Shown: positions 18,367 through 27,985 of the stretch, piece after piece
Position numbering within the stretch: the stretch's first letter is position 1
Layout of the letters: the number at the start of each line of letters is the position of its first letter
Assembly: GCF_023698535.1 (NCBI RefSeq)
Contig: NZ_JALJCL010000009.1
Span: 1 to 64,000, forward strand
DNA length: 64,000 bases
Direction: 5' to 3'
Origin: Halorientalis regularis
GTDB lineage: Archaea > Halobacteriota > Halobacteria > Halobacteriales > Haloarculaceae
Translations under genes and position numbers: made by a program
The notes under the pieces: generated by a model
What the model saw: only the letters and a program-made list of their open reading frames with translations
Database searches by the model: none
What the model was told of the DNA's origin: nothing

Positions 18367-20028
18367 ATGAGAAAGATCATAATTTCACTTGTAACGTTTT
18401 CTGTACTCATATCGACCGTCGGAATTGCGCCCACAGCCGGTGCTAATACCAACTCGAGTCCTCAGGAAGCCAGTGTAGCTCAGATTAGTCAATCTTCCGG
18501 ACAAGTGATCGGTGAGCCCGATATTTCGATTAGTTCAACAGTCGAAGAATTTAGTCCAGGGACATCATCACAATTCCGACTATCGTTGACGAACCGGGGT
18601 GAAATCAAGCGTGCCGGCCCCTCACGATATCAAAACCGCGTCACTACTGCTCGGGGTGTCACTATCGAAATTAAAGATGGTAACACACCGTTTGATGTTT
18701 CAACTGGAACAGTTACAGCAGGAAACGTTCCAACAGGAACGGTCCAGACAGATCCGATCTCGATAACTGTACCTGAAAAAGTAGATCCCGGAACGTATAC
18801 GATACCAGTCGAATACGAGTACGAGTACACCCGAATCGTCTCATACGACAGCTATGGCGCTGAATACAATGACTTCACTGAAAGCGTCAGTAGTTCCATT
18901 ACGATTCGTGTCCGTAATCAGGCACAGTTCGAGGTCGTAGAGCAGGAGACGACAGCACAGATTGGCGACACAAGCGATATCAGTCTCACCTTAGAAAACA
19001 CGGGGACCCGTCCTGCTAGTGACGCGAGTGTGAGTGCCTCTTCCCGGAGCGACGAACTCACCTTTGGGACTGGTTCGGGAAGTTCAACCGCATACGCCGG
19101 CAGTACATGGGAACCGAACGAACGCAAAACCGTGAATTACAGTGTTGCGCTCGCTGATGATGCAACACAACGAGCCTATACACTCGATCTGAACGTCGAT
19201 TACACTGATACGGATGGAATTGGTCAGACCTCCCGCACATTGAAAGCGGGAGTGCCGACGGTCTCGGCACAGGAATTCGACGTCGAAAATGTTGAATCTA
19301 CACTCCGTGTTGCCAGAGAAGGGCGGTTAGAAGCGACGATTGTAAACCAAGGACCCCAAACTATCAGTGCTCCTATTGCTACTCTTCGATCGAACAATCA
19401 GAACCTCAACATCAATAATCCAGAGTTTGCACTCCCCGATCTTGCGCCTGGGGAACAGGCACGCGTGAATTACACGGTTGATGTGAGCAGTGCAGCCGAT
19501 GCTGCTGTCCAGCAATTCAATTTCGAGATTGCATACGACAACCAAAACGGTGAGCGGCGGACGAGTAACCTAATCCTAGCAAACGCCCGTATTAAGCAGC
19601 AGCAAGACCAATTCATTGTCGAACCCGTCAACCAGACAGCAATAGCTGGAAAAGAAACCACTCTGGAACTCAGGGTGACCAACAATGGCGAGAAGCCTCT
19701 GCGTAGTATCGAAGGGAAAGCGTTCCTTGATGATCCACTGAGCAGTAGTGATGATGAAGTGTTCATTGATCGGTTAGGGCCTGGAGAAACCACAAATGTT
19801 TCAGTTGCGCTCAGTGTTGGTAGCGGAGCTCTCGAAAAAACCTATCCGTTCTCGATTGACTTCCAGTATGAAATGCCAGATGGCGATACCGAAGTCTCGA
19901 AAACGTACAACGTCCCGATCCAGGTTGAGCAAATCGAAGAGGACGGAGGGCTTCCACTCCCACTGATTGGCGGCGTTGCTGTTCTTGTCTTCGGTGCTGG
20001 TATTGTTTGGTATGCGCGGCGGGAGTAG
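18367..20028 (+). CDS. COG1361-type surface protein, partner of the downstream RND transporter
   Basis: The 553-residue protein has a signal peptide (MRKIIISLVTFSVLISTVGI, then PTAGAN). About 480 residues of tandem Ig-like/CARDB-NEW3-like beta domains follow (motifs such as LTLENTGTRPA, LRVTNNGEKPL). A C-terminal helix (LPLPLIGGVAVLVFGAGIVW) ends in ARRE, so it is anchored with the domains outside. Haloarchaea commonly encode such a protein directly before an MMPL/RND transporter. By analogy with periplasmic adaptors it may couple the pump to the exterior (inference). The transporter starts 27 bp downstream and a TetR gene overlaps that, so one operon is likely. Confidence 0.85.
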   Translation: MRKIIISLVTFSVLISTVGIAPTAGANTNSSPQEASVAQISQSSGQVIGEPDISISSTVEEFSPGTSSQFRLSLTNRGEIKRAGPSRYQNRVTTARGVTIEIKDGNTPFDVSTGTVTAGNVPTGTVQTDPISITVPEKVDPGTYTIPVEYEYEYTRIVSYDSYGAEYNDFTESVSSSITIRVRNQAQFEVVEQETTAQIGDTSDISLTLENTGTRPASDASVSASSRSDELTFGTGSGSSTAYAGSTWEPNERKTVNYSVALADDATQRAYTLDLNVDYTDTDGIGQTSRTLKAGVPTVSAQEFDVENVESTLRVAREGRLEATIVNQGPQTISAPIATLRSNNQNLNINNPEFALPDLAPGEQARVNYTVDVSSAADAAVQQFNFEIAYDNQNGERRTSNLILANARIKQQQDQFIVEPVNQTAIAGKETTLELRVTNNGEKPLRSIEGKAFLDDPLSSSDDEVFIDRLGPGETTNVSVALSVGSGALEKTYPFSIDFQYEMPDGDTEVSKTYNVPIQVEQIEEDGGLPLPLIGGVAVLVFGAGIVWYARRE

Positions 20029-20055
20029 AATCAAATAAACTCCATCATAGAATAT

Positions 20056-22515
20056 ATGATTGATTATCAGAAATATATTGAAATAATCGACGACTGGATC
20101 GTCAATCGCGATACCACAGTCGTTGGTATCTTCCTGATTGTGACGCTGCTGCTCTCGGGAGGCCTCGGGATGACGGCTACTGATTCGGGAACGTCACAAT
20201 TCACGGAGAATGTTCCAGCACAAGAAGCATTCGATAACGTGAATGATAATTTTGAGCGGCAGCCCTTCGAACGTGGGACTGGGAGTACAACCCTCATACA
20301 TAGGAGTAGCAATGTCCTCTCGAAGTCCTCTATTCTCGAAATGCTACGGGCCCAGCACCGGCTCAAAGAAGATGACTCTCAGGACGTTGTCGGAACGAAC
20401 AGTGTTGCACAGTCAGTTGCGCTAACCGTTGATCCAAACGCCACAACGTTATCTGCTCAAATCGACGCAGTTGAATCTGCTCCGGCATCAGTGGTGAAAC
20501 AAGCAGCCCAGCAGACACTCGAAGAGCGGCCGAGTATCGCTGGATTGCTTAGTAAGGATCTCAATCGACGAGAACCCTCCGCATCAGCAACTATTGCGAC
20601 CGTTAGTCACCGCGTTGGGGGGACTTCTGATTCTGCAGGTACACAGGGAACATCACCACTAACACCGATTCAGCAAGAGGCTGTATTCATTGTTGGATCA
20701 ACAGGCGCTGATATTACGGTCTTTGGCAGTGGGTTGATTTCTGCCGAACTGCAGAGTGTCATCAGTGACTCACTGATTCTCGTAATTCCTGCCGCTGTAA
20801 TTCTCATTCTGTTTTTCCTGATCGTCTCCTATCGCGACCCATTTGATCTGTTGATCGGATTGATATGTCTTGGAATGACGATACTGTGGACATTTGGGTT
20901 CATGGGCTGGGCAGGAATCCCATTTACTCAGATGTTGATCGCCGTTCCACCGCTTTTGCTTGCAGTGGGTATTGACTTTGGAATCCATGCCGTCAATCGC
21001 TACCGCGAAGAACGCGTTCAGGGAACAGAAGTCTCGACATCCATGCGCTTGACGACTGACCAGCTTCTCCCGGCTTTCTTCATCGTAACCGGGACGACGG
21101 TCCTCGGATTCGCTGCCAATGGTGCGAGCGATCTCGCCCCGATCCGTGATTTTGGACTGGTCGCTGCGGTTGGTATCGTCTTTACATTCTTGATCTTTGG
21201 TATTTTCCTGCCGTCGCTGAAACACTTTATCGACCGCAAACGCGAGAAATACAACCTGCCGACATTCAGTATCGCACCGATCGGGTCTGAAGATTCGGCC
21301 GTCGGACGTGTCTTGACTGTTGGTGTGGGTATTGCTCGGCGAACCCCACATACGTTCTTCGTTATTGTGTTGCTCTCGACAGCCGTGATGGGTGCCTACG
21401 GAACAGGCGTCGATACCCGCTTCACCACGGAAGACTTCCTACCACCAGAAGAGAATCCCGAATACTTCGAGGAGTTACCAGCATCACTCGCACCTGGCGA
21501 GTACACTGTGACAGATACAATAAACTTCTTGGAAGAGAACTTCGAGAGCAGTGAATCGGATTCTGTCACAATATATATGGAAGGTCCGATGCAGCGAGAC
21601 TACGCATTAGAATCCATATACAAAGCAAACCAAAACCCACCGGATTCCTTCGTGAGTAATGGCCGACGCGCCAGCGCCACAAGCATTCTGGGTGTCATTA
21701 ACCAGTACGAACGACAGTCGCCGAAATTCCGACAACTCGTTCAGGCGAACGACATTGATAACAATGGAATCCCGGACAAGAATTTGCCAGCGATCTACGA
21801 CGAACTCTATGCATCACCGTATGGAGACGAAGCTCGTTCGTATCTGACAGATGATTACTCGAAAGCCCGGATCGTGTATTCAGTCAAATCCGATGCGTCA
21901 CAGGCAGAAGTCACCGCGGATACACGAGAGCTAGCAAACGATATGCGGTTTGAAGCAACAGCAACTGGCAGCGTGGTTGTTCTGAAGGCAGTCTCAGATG
22001 TCATTGCTGAATCCGCGTATATCAGCTTGGCGCTGGCGATACTCGCTTCGGCTGTCTTCCTCGTAATCGCCTATTGGATCATAGAACAGCGGCCTAGCCT
22101 CGGGATTGCAAATCTAGTGCCGATTCTTGTCACTATTGCAGCACTGGCAGCTACAATGCGGTACCTCGATATTCCATTCAACGTGCTAACTGGAACGACA
22201 CTGTCAATCGGTATCGGACTGGGTATTGACTACTCAGCACACCTCGTCCATCGATTCTCTGAGGAGTTCCGAGAATCGACAACTCTCTTTGAGGCCCTCT
22301 CAATTGCAGTAAGCGGGACTGGGGGAGCGCTAGCTGGAAGTATGCTCACAACAACTACGGGTACTGGTGTACTCGTACTCGCAATTACACCAATTCTCGG
22401 GCAATTCGGCCTTCTCATTGCCTTGAGTGTCCTGTACTCGTTTGTCGCTTCGGTCGTCATTCTGCCCACAACATTAGTGATGTGGGATGAGGCACGAGAG
22501 GTGAGTCCGATATGA
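20056..22515 (+). CDS. RND-superfamily MMPL-type transporter
   Basis: This 819-residue membrane protein has the two-fold MMPL layout. TM1 is at 20-40 (VVGIFLIVTLLLSGGLGM), followed by an external domain to about 230 and five helices at 235-390. TM7 is near 425-445, followed by a second external domain. The last five helices start near 655. The motifs GIDFGIHAVNR and GIDYSAHLVHR carry the Asp of the proton path in each half (GxDY-like). Archaeal members are thought to export lipids or hydrophobic compounds. It sits between the surface protein and a TetR regulator, a typical drug- or lipid-responsive arrangement. The stop overlaps the TetR start by 4 bp. Confidence 0.9.
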   Translation: MIDYQKYIEIIDDWIVNRDTTVVGIFLIVTLLLSGGLGMTATDSGTSQFTENVPAQEAFDNVNDNFERQPFERGTGSTTLIHRSSNVLSKSSILEMLRAQHRLKEDDSQDVVGTNSVAQSVALTVDPNATTLSAQIDAVESAPASVVKQAAQQTLEERPSIAGLLSKDLNRREPSASATIATVSHRVGGTSDSAGTQGTSPLTPIQQEAVFIVGSTGADITVFGSGLISAELQSVISDSLILVIPAAVILILFFLIVSYRDPFDLLIGLICLGMTILWTFGFMGWAGIPFTQMLIAVPPLLLAVGIDFGIHAVNRYREERVQGTEVSTSMRLTTDQLLPAFFIVTGTTVLGFAANGASDLAPIRDFGLVAAVGIVFTFLIFGIFLPSLKHFIDRKREKYNLPTFSIAPIGSEDSAVGRVLTVGVGIARRTPHTFFVIVLLSTAVMGAYGTGVDTRFTTEDFLPPEENPEYFEELPASLAPGEYTVTDTINFLEENFESSESDSVTIYMEGPMQRDYALESIYKANQNPPDSFVSNGRRASATSILGVINQYERQSPKFRQLVQANDIDNNGIPDKNLPAIYDELYASPYGDEARSYLTDDYSKARIVYSVKSDASQAEVTADTRELANDMRFEATATGSVVVLKAVSDVIAESAYISLALAILASAVFLVIAYWIIEQRPSLGIANLVPILVTIAALAATMRYLDIPFNVLTGTTLSIGIGLGIDYSAHLVHRFSEEFRESTTLFEALSIAVSGTGGALAGSMLTTTTGTGVLVLAITPILGQFGLLIALSVLYSFVASVVILPTTLVMWDEAREVSPI

Positions 22516-23117
22516 ATGACGACATTCCATTCGAGATTAAATCGACCGGGACAAAAGGACTCATTATAGAATCGGCCTATCGAGCGTTGTTAGAACATGG
22601 CTATGCTGATCTCACCATGCAACAAATTGGCGAGAAATTACCGAGAAGCACATCCATTATATACACATATTATGACGGGAAAGAGCATCTTCTCTTCGAT
22701 CTGCTCCGACATCTGCTGCAATGGCTTGAGCCAAAAGAACCCGTTACAGATGCAGACCCACATGAGCAATTACTCTCACAGATTGATGGTTTGTTGAATC
22801 TCCCAAATAAAAAAGTGGATAGAAACGGACTGGTTACCATTGCTGTACTGCGGGCGAATACACAGCAGAACGTTCGCTTTCAGGAGGAGTTTGAGCGGAT
22901 AGATTCGGTGTATAAAAGCCACTTTTCGACACTCATTGAGTTGGGAATCGAAAACGATCGATACTGTACGGTTGATCCAGAGACAGTCGCATCGTACCTC
23001 TATTCGACAATTCTGGGACAGATCGTGTTATCAGTCACAACTCACGAGAGTGGAGACGCTGCCAGTATTGAACACGAAATAAAGGAGTATATTCGGTCGC
23101 GGTTGCTTAGGAATTGA
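22512..23117 (+). CDS. TetR/AcrR-family regulator of the RND operon
   Basis: The 201-residue protein has an N-terminal TetR helix-turn-helix: ESAYRALLEHGYADLTMQQI followed by STSIIYTYYDGKEHLL, where Tyr-Tyr contacts the backbone. A helical ligand domain completes it. ATG overlaps the transporter stop (ATGA), so it is translated from the same mRNA and probably represses the operon from 18367 until a transported compound binds. It converges with a second TetR gene (23158-23763), only 40 bp apart. No operator palindrome was located with confidence. Confidence 0.88.
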   Translation: MNDDIPFEIKSTGTKGLIIESAYRALLEHGYADLTMQQIGEKLPRSTSIIYTYYDGKEHLLFDLLRHLLQWLEPKEPVTDADPHEQLLSQIDGLLNLPNKKVDRNGLVTIAVLRANTQQNVRFQEEFERIDSVYKSHFSTLIELGIENDRYCTVDPETVASYLYSTILGQIVLSVTTHESGDAASIEHEIKEYIRSRLLRN

Positions 23118-23157
23118 AGAGAACTACCAGTGATACCGTATATTTGCAGACTTGAAG

Positions 23158-23763
23158 TCATTTTTTGAGACAGGGTAGGAACTGGGTTGTCACGATTTCT
23201 CGAATCTGGTCGGGGTTCATCTCTGAGTTTGTAGTGTGTCTATTCAGTATTCCACCAACAATTATCAACAGGAGGTGTTGTGCTGTCAGATGAGTATTTA
23301 CGTCTCGGAATACATTCTCTGCTATTCCATTATTGATGATCTCGACGAACAGATTCCCCAACCAGCGATAGATTTGAGTGAACTGATCGCGGTATAATTG
23401 CTTGTGTGGAGATTGAGACTGGATTTCCAGCAGAGCGGTCTGCATCTGGAAAATCTCTTCGCTAGAAGAATCATCGGGCCCATATAATAGCACATCTACA
23501 AGATCCAACAATTGTTGCTCTGGAGATGAATCTTCGTCGATCTGAATCGTCTCTCTAAATTCAGAGAGAAGATAATTCAAAAATGCTGCGAGAAGATCTT
23601 CCTTCGTGTCATAATGGTAATGCAATACTGCCTTCGATTTACCAAAGTTATCGGCTATTGATTGTATCGTGAGTCCTGCATATCCATGCTGCTGGATTGC
23701 ATCATACGTTGCCTGCATGATCTCCTGTTTAGTGTCGCTAAACTTATTATTATTATCGATCAT
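23158..23763 (-). CDS. TetR/AcrR-family transcriptional regulator
   Basis: The 201-residue protein carries a standard TetR DNA-binding head: IMQATYDAIQQHGYAGLTI and KSKAVLHYHYDTKEDLL, with recognition-helix Tyr-His-Tyr. The rest is helical with no similarity I can name. It is the same length as the TetR encoded at 22512 but clearly divergent, so it is not a recent duplicate. It is transcribed away from the LAGLIDADG-like gene's end and towards the RND operon. It may regulate itself or that operon. The target is unknown. Confidence 0.85.
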   Translation of the reverse strand: MIDNNNKFSDTKQEIMQATYDAIQQHGYAGLTIQSIADNFGKSKAVLHYHYDTKEDLLAAFLNYLLSEFRETIQIDEDSSPEQQLLDLVDVLLYGPDDSSSEEIFQMQTALLEIQSQSPHKQLYRDQFTQIYRWLGNLFVEIINNGIAENVFRDVNTHLTAQHLLLIIVGGILNRHTTNSEMNPDQIREIVTTQFLPCLKK

Positions 23764-23835
23764 AGAACTCTATCTTACCATTCATTTGTGGTCGCCCTGA
23801 GTGCATTCCATTTTGAAAATAGCCAGATAAGAATA

Positions 23836-24330
23836 TTAGGAAATGTCACCCCATTCCTTTTGGAAGAATTCTAGATCGTATTTTGCTCGATTAGCGCGCC
23901 CAACCCGTTCCCGGAATGTCTCAATGTCTTCCATCAAAGAGAGGAACGATTGTTTTTCACGATGATCCCCGTCGTTGAGACGGGGAATAATAGTCTCACA
24001 GAGGAGATCAACTGCATCATCTCGGACGACGAGATACGGAACGACAAATTGAAGAAAGGTCTGAAGACTATCTCTACGGCTAACAATAAGCTGATACGAA
24101 TCATAGGTTGTCTCCCGGTCAGAGTCGACACGATATGCGATATCGTGATCCTCACAAAAGCTAGTTAATAAGTCGAGACTCTCTTTTGCAGAAAGCTTGA
24201 TTCGACATTGTGTTTGGATCCCAAAGCCGATGCGACTGTCTGACCTCTTCGCTACCGTAATCACAATGCCAGCGTGATTGTCAACAAGCCCAGCAATATA
24301 CGGTGTCCGCCAGTCCGAACATTCAACCAT
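23836..24330 (-). CDS. Stand-alone LAGLIDADG-fold protein with altered active site
   Basis: The 164-residue protein opens with PYIAGLVDNHAGIVITV, the first helix of a LAGLIDADG homing-endonuclease fold. The strand-turn pattern of that fold follows (RIGFGIQTQCRIKLSAKE, later TTYDSYQLIV) and the usual distal helices. In the motif the eighth residue, the metal-binding Asp of active enzymes, is His, and the ninth Gly is Ala. It is therefore probably a DNA-binding relative without nuclease activity. It is not inside an intein or intron. A single motif means it would act as a dimer. The role is unknown; a regulator is possible. Confidence 0.65.
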   Translation of the reverse strand: MVECSDWRTPYIAGLVDNHAGIVITVAKRSDSRIGFGIQTQCRIKLSAKESLDLLTSFCEDHDIAYRVDSDRETTYDSYQLIVSRRDSLQTFLQFVVPYLVVRDDAVDLLCETIIPRLNDGDHREKQSFLSLMEDIETFRERVGRANRAKYDLEFFQKEWGDIS

Positions 24331-24438
24331 CAGTGCTAAACCAATGCGCCCTTCTGTTTAACTCTTACAGGAGATCGACGTCGCAAACAACGACCCGGTA
24401 GCAAGAAAATTGTTCAGCGTATCTGATGGCCGTTTGTA

Positions 24439-24597
24439 TCAATCAGAAATATGAACAGCCAGCACTTGGAGATCCATTGTACGTAGCGTCCGTTCTGTGA
24501 CGCTCCCAAGAGGTGTCGTTGAAGACCAGCACGGCCGTGGGTCTATTACTATTGGATCGGCACCGGTTTCAACTGCGTATATGTCGATTTCCTCGTG
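24439..24597 (-). pseudogene. Remnant of a universal stress protein (UspA) C-terminus
   Basis: The minus frame reads HEEIDIYAVETGADPIVI, a short scrambled piece, then LGSVTERTLRTMDLQVLAVH. This is the end of the UspA fold, in which AVETGAD and the LGSV(T/S)ERV motif line the nucleotide site. The Gly-rich loop between them is damaged and the N-terminal 90 residues are missing. The remnant sits in a stretch of broken genes. Confidence 0.6.
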
Positions 24598-24641
24598 GGG
24601 CGACCGCTCACGACGGCAGCCGTCGGTTGTTGGCCGTAGTG

Positions 24642-24846
24642 TCACGAACCTGAACAGTGGCGTCTTCGATCTGGTACTTCAAATTTGAACCACACAGTCG
24701 AGGACTCGCCCGGTTCAAGCGTCCTGAGGCTCAAACCATTCGAAAGCAACACGAATGGTTCCATCGAGTGTAGATGGGGCCGAGCATTTGCCGCTGGTTG
24801 ACTGCTCGTATTCGTTACTGACAATTCAACGACTCCAGTCGAGTTT
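24642..24846 (-). pseudogene. COG1361-type surface-protein pseudogene, 3' piece
   Basis: After the ISH3-type insertion the frame continues as TGVVELSVTNTSSQPAANA and LSLRTLEPGESSTVWFKFEV, a CARDB/NEW3-like beta domain. It then loses the frame near 24660 and stops. It is the last of three pieces (27810-27985, 26238-26469, this one) of one gene cut by two elements. The protein resembled the surface protein encoded at 18367. Confidence 0.7.
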
Positions 24847-26237
24847 CAGTACCTCACAAAGCATCGGCAGTTAACCTGAGCTGAGTCACCTCTTCTGTTT
24901 GGATGAGTCGTCGATAGCGGTCGAAGAACGTTGATCGAGGGCGGAGCTGTCGCTGTCGGCGGCGACCAGCCGCCGACGCGACAGCGTTGCCACTCACGAA
25001 GCGGCGTCCTCGGTCGGTGACTAGCGGTGAAACCGGTCGTCAGGTGGCCGGTTCGCGGGGACGGCCCGACGCACCGCGAGGGCCGTCCACGCAGCCCGTC
25101 GAACCATATTCACGAACTCCTTGTACAGCCACCACCAGAGGCGACGCCCGCCTCGGCGGGGCGTCGCCACGTATTCGTAATGGATATACCGCCACGCGTT
25201 CTGCAACAGCAGACTCACCACGACGTACAGCAGTCTCACCGTCGCATCACGCGTCGTTGTCGTCGCTATCGCTGCTCGGACAAGCGATAGCTTGACTCGA
25301 TACCGAAGCGTTTGCTGTAGTGGTATCGGGCCTGGCGTGGTGTTTCGACGAACGGCGCGTCAGCGGCGTAGCCGTGACGCGCCACACCGTTCTCATCATA
25401 CCGTCCATTCAGGTATATACAGTCGATGTAGACGGGAAACTCGACGGTCACGGCTGTGACCGTCGAGTTTCCCTGTCAGGTCATGTTGAATGACGCGGCT
25501 CCATCCTTCCGAGAGTTCCTGCTGAATCGTCTCACCCCACCGAATGATCGGCATTACGTAGGCGTAGTTGTGTGCCTGTAGTAGTGTGAGACACTTGCTG
25601 TCGAAGAAGCCGCGATCAAGGTAGACGGCCTTGACCTCCACCTCAAGGCCGTCGAGCACTCCGAAGAACTCGGCAAGGACGCTGCTGGCGGTGTCGCCGT
25701 CCTCGAGACGGCGCACCGCCAGCGTGTACCGTTTGTTCTTCACGCGTGCGTAGAGCGTGGCGTAGGCGTGGAACGCAGTAGTTCCGCGCTTGGCCTCGGA
25801 ATGATAGAGGCCGTCTGTGTCGTCTTCATCACCGTAGTAGGGTCGCAGGTGGAGGTCTGCGCAGACCTCCACCTGCTCGGGGAGTAGTTCGACGATGTCT
25901 CGTCGAAGAAGGGCGTTAGCGACTCGTTCGAGCCGTTCCGGCTCGAACTTCGTCCGCAGATGGTAGAGGATCGCGTTTGCTGATGGTGAGTCTTCGCTGG
26001 AGTTGCAAAGCGTAGAGATCGAGGTCCCGTCGGCAGTCGCGCCGACGAGGACCTCGTAGATGTCCTCAGCGTTGAGTTCAGCGTTGTTCGCAAGCCCGAG
26101 AGAAACTTCCTCGTCAAGCCGGTTGACGAGGAAGTTAAGGAGTTGGTCCTCGTGGATTTTACTGTCTGCTTGCTGCTGTTTGCTAGGCACATTCGCAGCA
26201 AGCAGACCTCTCAACTAACCGGCTTTGTGAGGTACTG
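24847..26237 (-). mobile_element. ISH3-family insertion sequence, copy 1
   Basis: The 1391-bp element has inverted ends beginning CAGTACCTCACAAAGC on one side and the matching CAGTACCTCACAAAGCC on the other. It is flanked by the 5-bp target duplication AGTTT (24842-24846 and 26238-26242). The intact duplication implies a fairly recent insertion, although its transposase is frameshifted. It interrupts a COG1361-type gene. Confidence 0.9.
25021..26190 (-). pseudogene. ISH3-family transposase, two frameshifts
   Basis: The protein would be about 388 residues. The start is taken at GTG 26190, which aligns with the start of copy 2. The catalytic region includes ADLHLRPYYGDEDDTDGLY and KAVYLDRGFFDS, which carry acidic residues expected of the DDE fold. 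Compared with copy 2 (30991-32159), the frame is lost near 25445, where one base differs in the GKLDGHS segment, and again near 25268 (missing base in SEQAIA). The two copies break at different sites. Each might be complemented in trans by an intact copy elsewhere. Confidence 0.85.
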
Positions 26238-26469
26238 AGTTTACCTGCAGTGCTGACGTTGATATCATAGGATCAAATTGAGGGCCAGCAGTGACCGTAA
26301 TGTCATTCATGCGATTTATCAACTGTCGCGGATTGTCGTTCTCGTCTTCGTGACGCAGTCTGAAGTCAACGACATAAGAGTTCGGCACCCGTAACCTTTG
26401 TCTGGAATGTCGCTGTTGTCGTCTCGCCTCGAGCAAAACGGCCCAGTGCGACCCCGTTGTTTTGGGGCG
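26238..26469 (-). pseudogene. COG1361-type surface-protein pseudogene, middle piece
   Basis: Reading down from 26469: PQNNGVALGRFARGETTTA, then TFQTKVTG. A frame change near 26395 follows, then YVVDFRLRHEDENDNPRQ and PQFDPMISTSALQVN up to the ISH3 target duplication. Across both element junctions the frame is continuous when the insertions are removed; the internal frameshift is a separate lesion. Confidence 0.7.
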
Positions 26470-27809
26470 TGAATAGCCTCGGGGTCAAGCCCTGAGGCTT
26501 CCTGCTTCGATGACGCGCTTTGCAGACACCGTAGTGGTGTCCGTAGGGAGCGCAGTCTCCACAGACGTGTCTTCGGGCCATCCCAGCCCTAATTCAGAAA
26601 AACCGCGTTGCAGGACATTCATCGCCGCATTCGCGTCACGGTCACACTCAAACCCACACGCCGGGCAAGAATGTTCCCGAACCCAGATGGGCTTCGCCGT
26701 CTCCACACCGCACGACGCACACTCTTTGGTTGTCCCTTCGGGTTCAACCTGCTTGACGTGACAGCCGTACAGGTCGGCCTTGTATTCAAGGAGTATGATG
26801 AATTGTCGCCACGCCGCGTCCTGCTTGCTTCGAGCGTTGTGCGACTGTTCAAGCATCCCCTTTACGTTCAATTCCTTGACGAATACGGCGTCGTACTCGC
26901 GGACGAGCCACGTCGTAATCTTGTGCTGGTAATCCAGCACCTTCCGACGGATGTGGCGCTTCACCTTCGCCACTTCTCGACGCTGTTTCTCGTAGTTGTT
27001 CGACCCTTCTTCCTTCCGCGACAACATGCGTTGTTCTCGTTGGAGTCGTTCGTACTCGTCTTCGGGGTCGAGCCAATCCACAGTATGGCCGTCGGAAGTG
27101 TGGATATAGTTCAGGATGCCGAGGTCAACGCCAACGCTATTGCTCGCGTCCAGCGAGTCAACGTCGGGTTTCTCGGGGAGGCTGGCGTCGTCGGTTTCGA
27201 GGGCGAAGGAGACGAACCACTTGCCGGTCGCCTCCTTCTTGACCGTGACTTCCTTGATGTCGGCTTCGTCTGGGATGTCGCGGTGGTAGCGGATGGGGAT
27301 GTCACCGATTTTGGAGAGCCAGAGCGTTGCACGTCGGCCACTCGTGTTTTTGAGTTCGAAGCCAGACTGCGAAAACGTCATACTCTGGAACTCCCTTAGT
27401 GACTTTCACCTGAGTTTGCCGACCTTACGCCCGTTCTGTTTCTGCTCGGAGAGTCCGTCAAGGTTGTCGTAGAACCGCGTGACGGTTCGTTGCAGGGCCT
27501 TCGAGTTGACTTCCGAGGAGACGAACTGGTCTTTCCAGTCGGGAAGTCGGTAGTGGTGTTTGTACGTGGAGCCGATGTTGTCGGCGTCCACGTTTTCGTA
27601 CTCGTACCGGGTGTAGTTGTACGCTTGGCGATGAATGTCGATGTGACGTTCCAGTTCACCGGCTACCTCTTGTGTCGGGTATGCGGGGTAGCGGTGACCG
27701 TACTCCATCGCTTTCTCTTGATTAGAGACGTGTTCACTTAATGGTTTGTATCACAGGTTGTCGGCTTCAACCTCGGGGTCAAGCCTCGGGGCATTCGCCT
27801 CAACCGCCT
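26470..27809 (-). mobile_element. tnpB element inserted in a surface-protein gene, ends mapped to the base
   Basis: On the minus strand it begins AGGCG at 27809, right after the target TTTTAC, and ends TTCAC at 26474-26470. Joining ...CATTTTAC to GCCCCAAAAC rebuilds the codons S-P-H-F-T-P-Q-N-N of the host gene. Insertion 3' of TTAC without target duplication is the known behaviour of IS605-type elements. A hairpin lies at 26476-26500. No tnpA or DUF2080 gene is present. Confidence 0.85.
26485..27708 (-). pseudogene. tnpB: tnpB interrupted by an opal codon
   Basis: ATG 27708 (MEYGHRYPAYPTQEV) opens a 407-codon frame with TGA near 27406 after RKVGKLR. The intact homologue at 9853 has Trp in GSLNWKAPRDF at this point, so TGG to TGA explains it. 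The remaining 298 residues, from MTFSQSGFEL, have Asp in SVGVDLGILNY, Glu in VFVKELNVKGM, zinc ribbon CASCG/CPACG and the last Asp in CDRDANAAMN. The break separates the N-terminal recognition domain from the nuclease part. Confidence 0.85.
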
Positions 27810-27985
27810 GTAAAATGTGGAGACTCGACCATGCTGAGTTCAGTGTTCCGGGCGACTTCCGTCCCACCATTTGTGACTGTTATCGAGATACTTCCAGCAG
27901 CACCATCGGAGAGTTGCTTACCAGTCGCGTCGGCAATGTCGAGACGAACCGACTCCTCGATCCGGACAGTCACATAGCCTGTAAG
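27810..27985 (-). pseudogene. COG1361-type surface-protein pseudogene, 5' piece
   Basis: The minus frame reads VTVRIEESVRLDIADATGK, then AAGSISITVTNGGTEVARNT and ELSMVESPHFT. This is an Ig-like CARDB/NEW3-like domain that meets the tnpB element at 27809. Upstream of 27985 the frame has stops and no start codon or signal peptide, so the 5' end of the gene is lost. The sequence 27986-28188 holds nothing else recognisable. Confidence 0.7.

Noticed and set aside
4820-27708. Stop-codon reassignment or pyrrolysine-like amber reading to explain the TAG codons
   Set aside because: TGA codons occur in the same gene group, core genes use TAG and TGA as normal terminators, and haloarchaea are not known to use pyrrolysine. 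Plain mutation is simpler.
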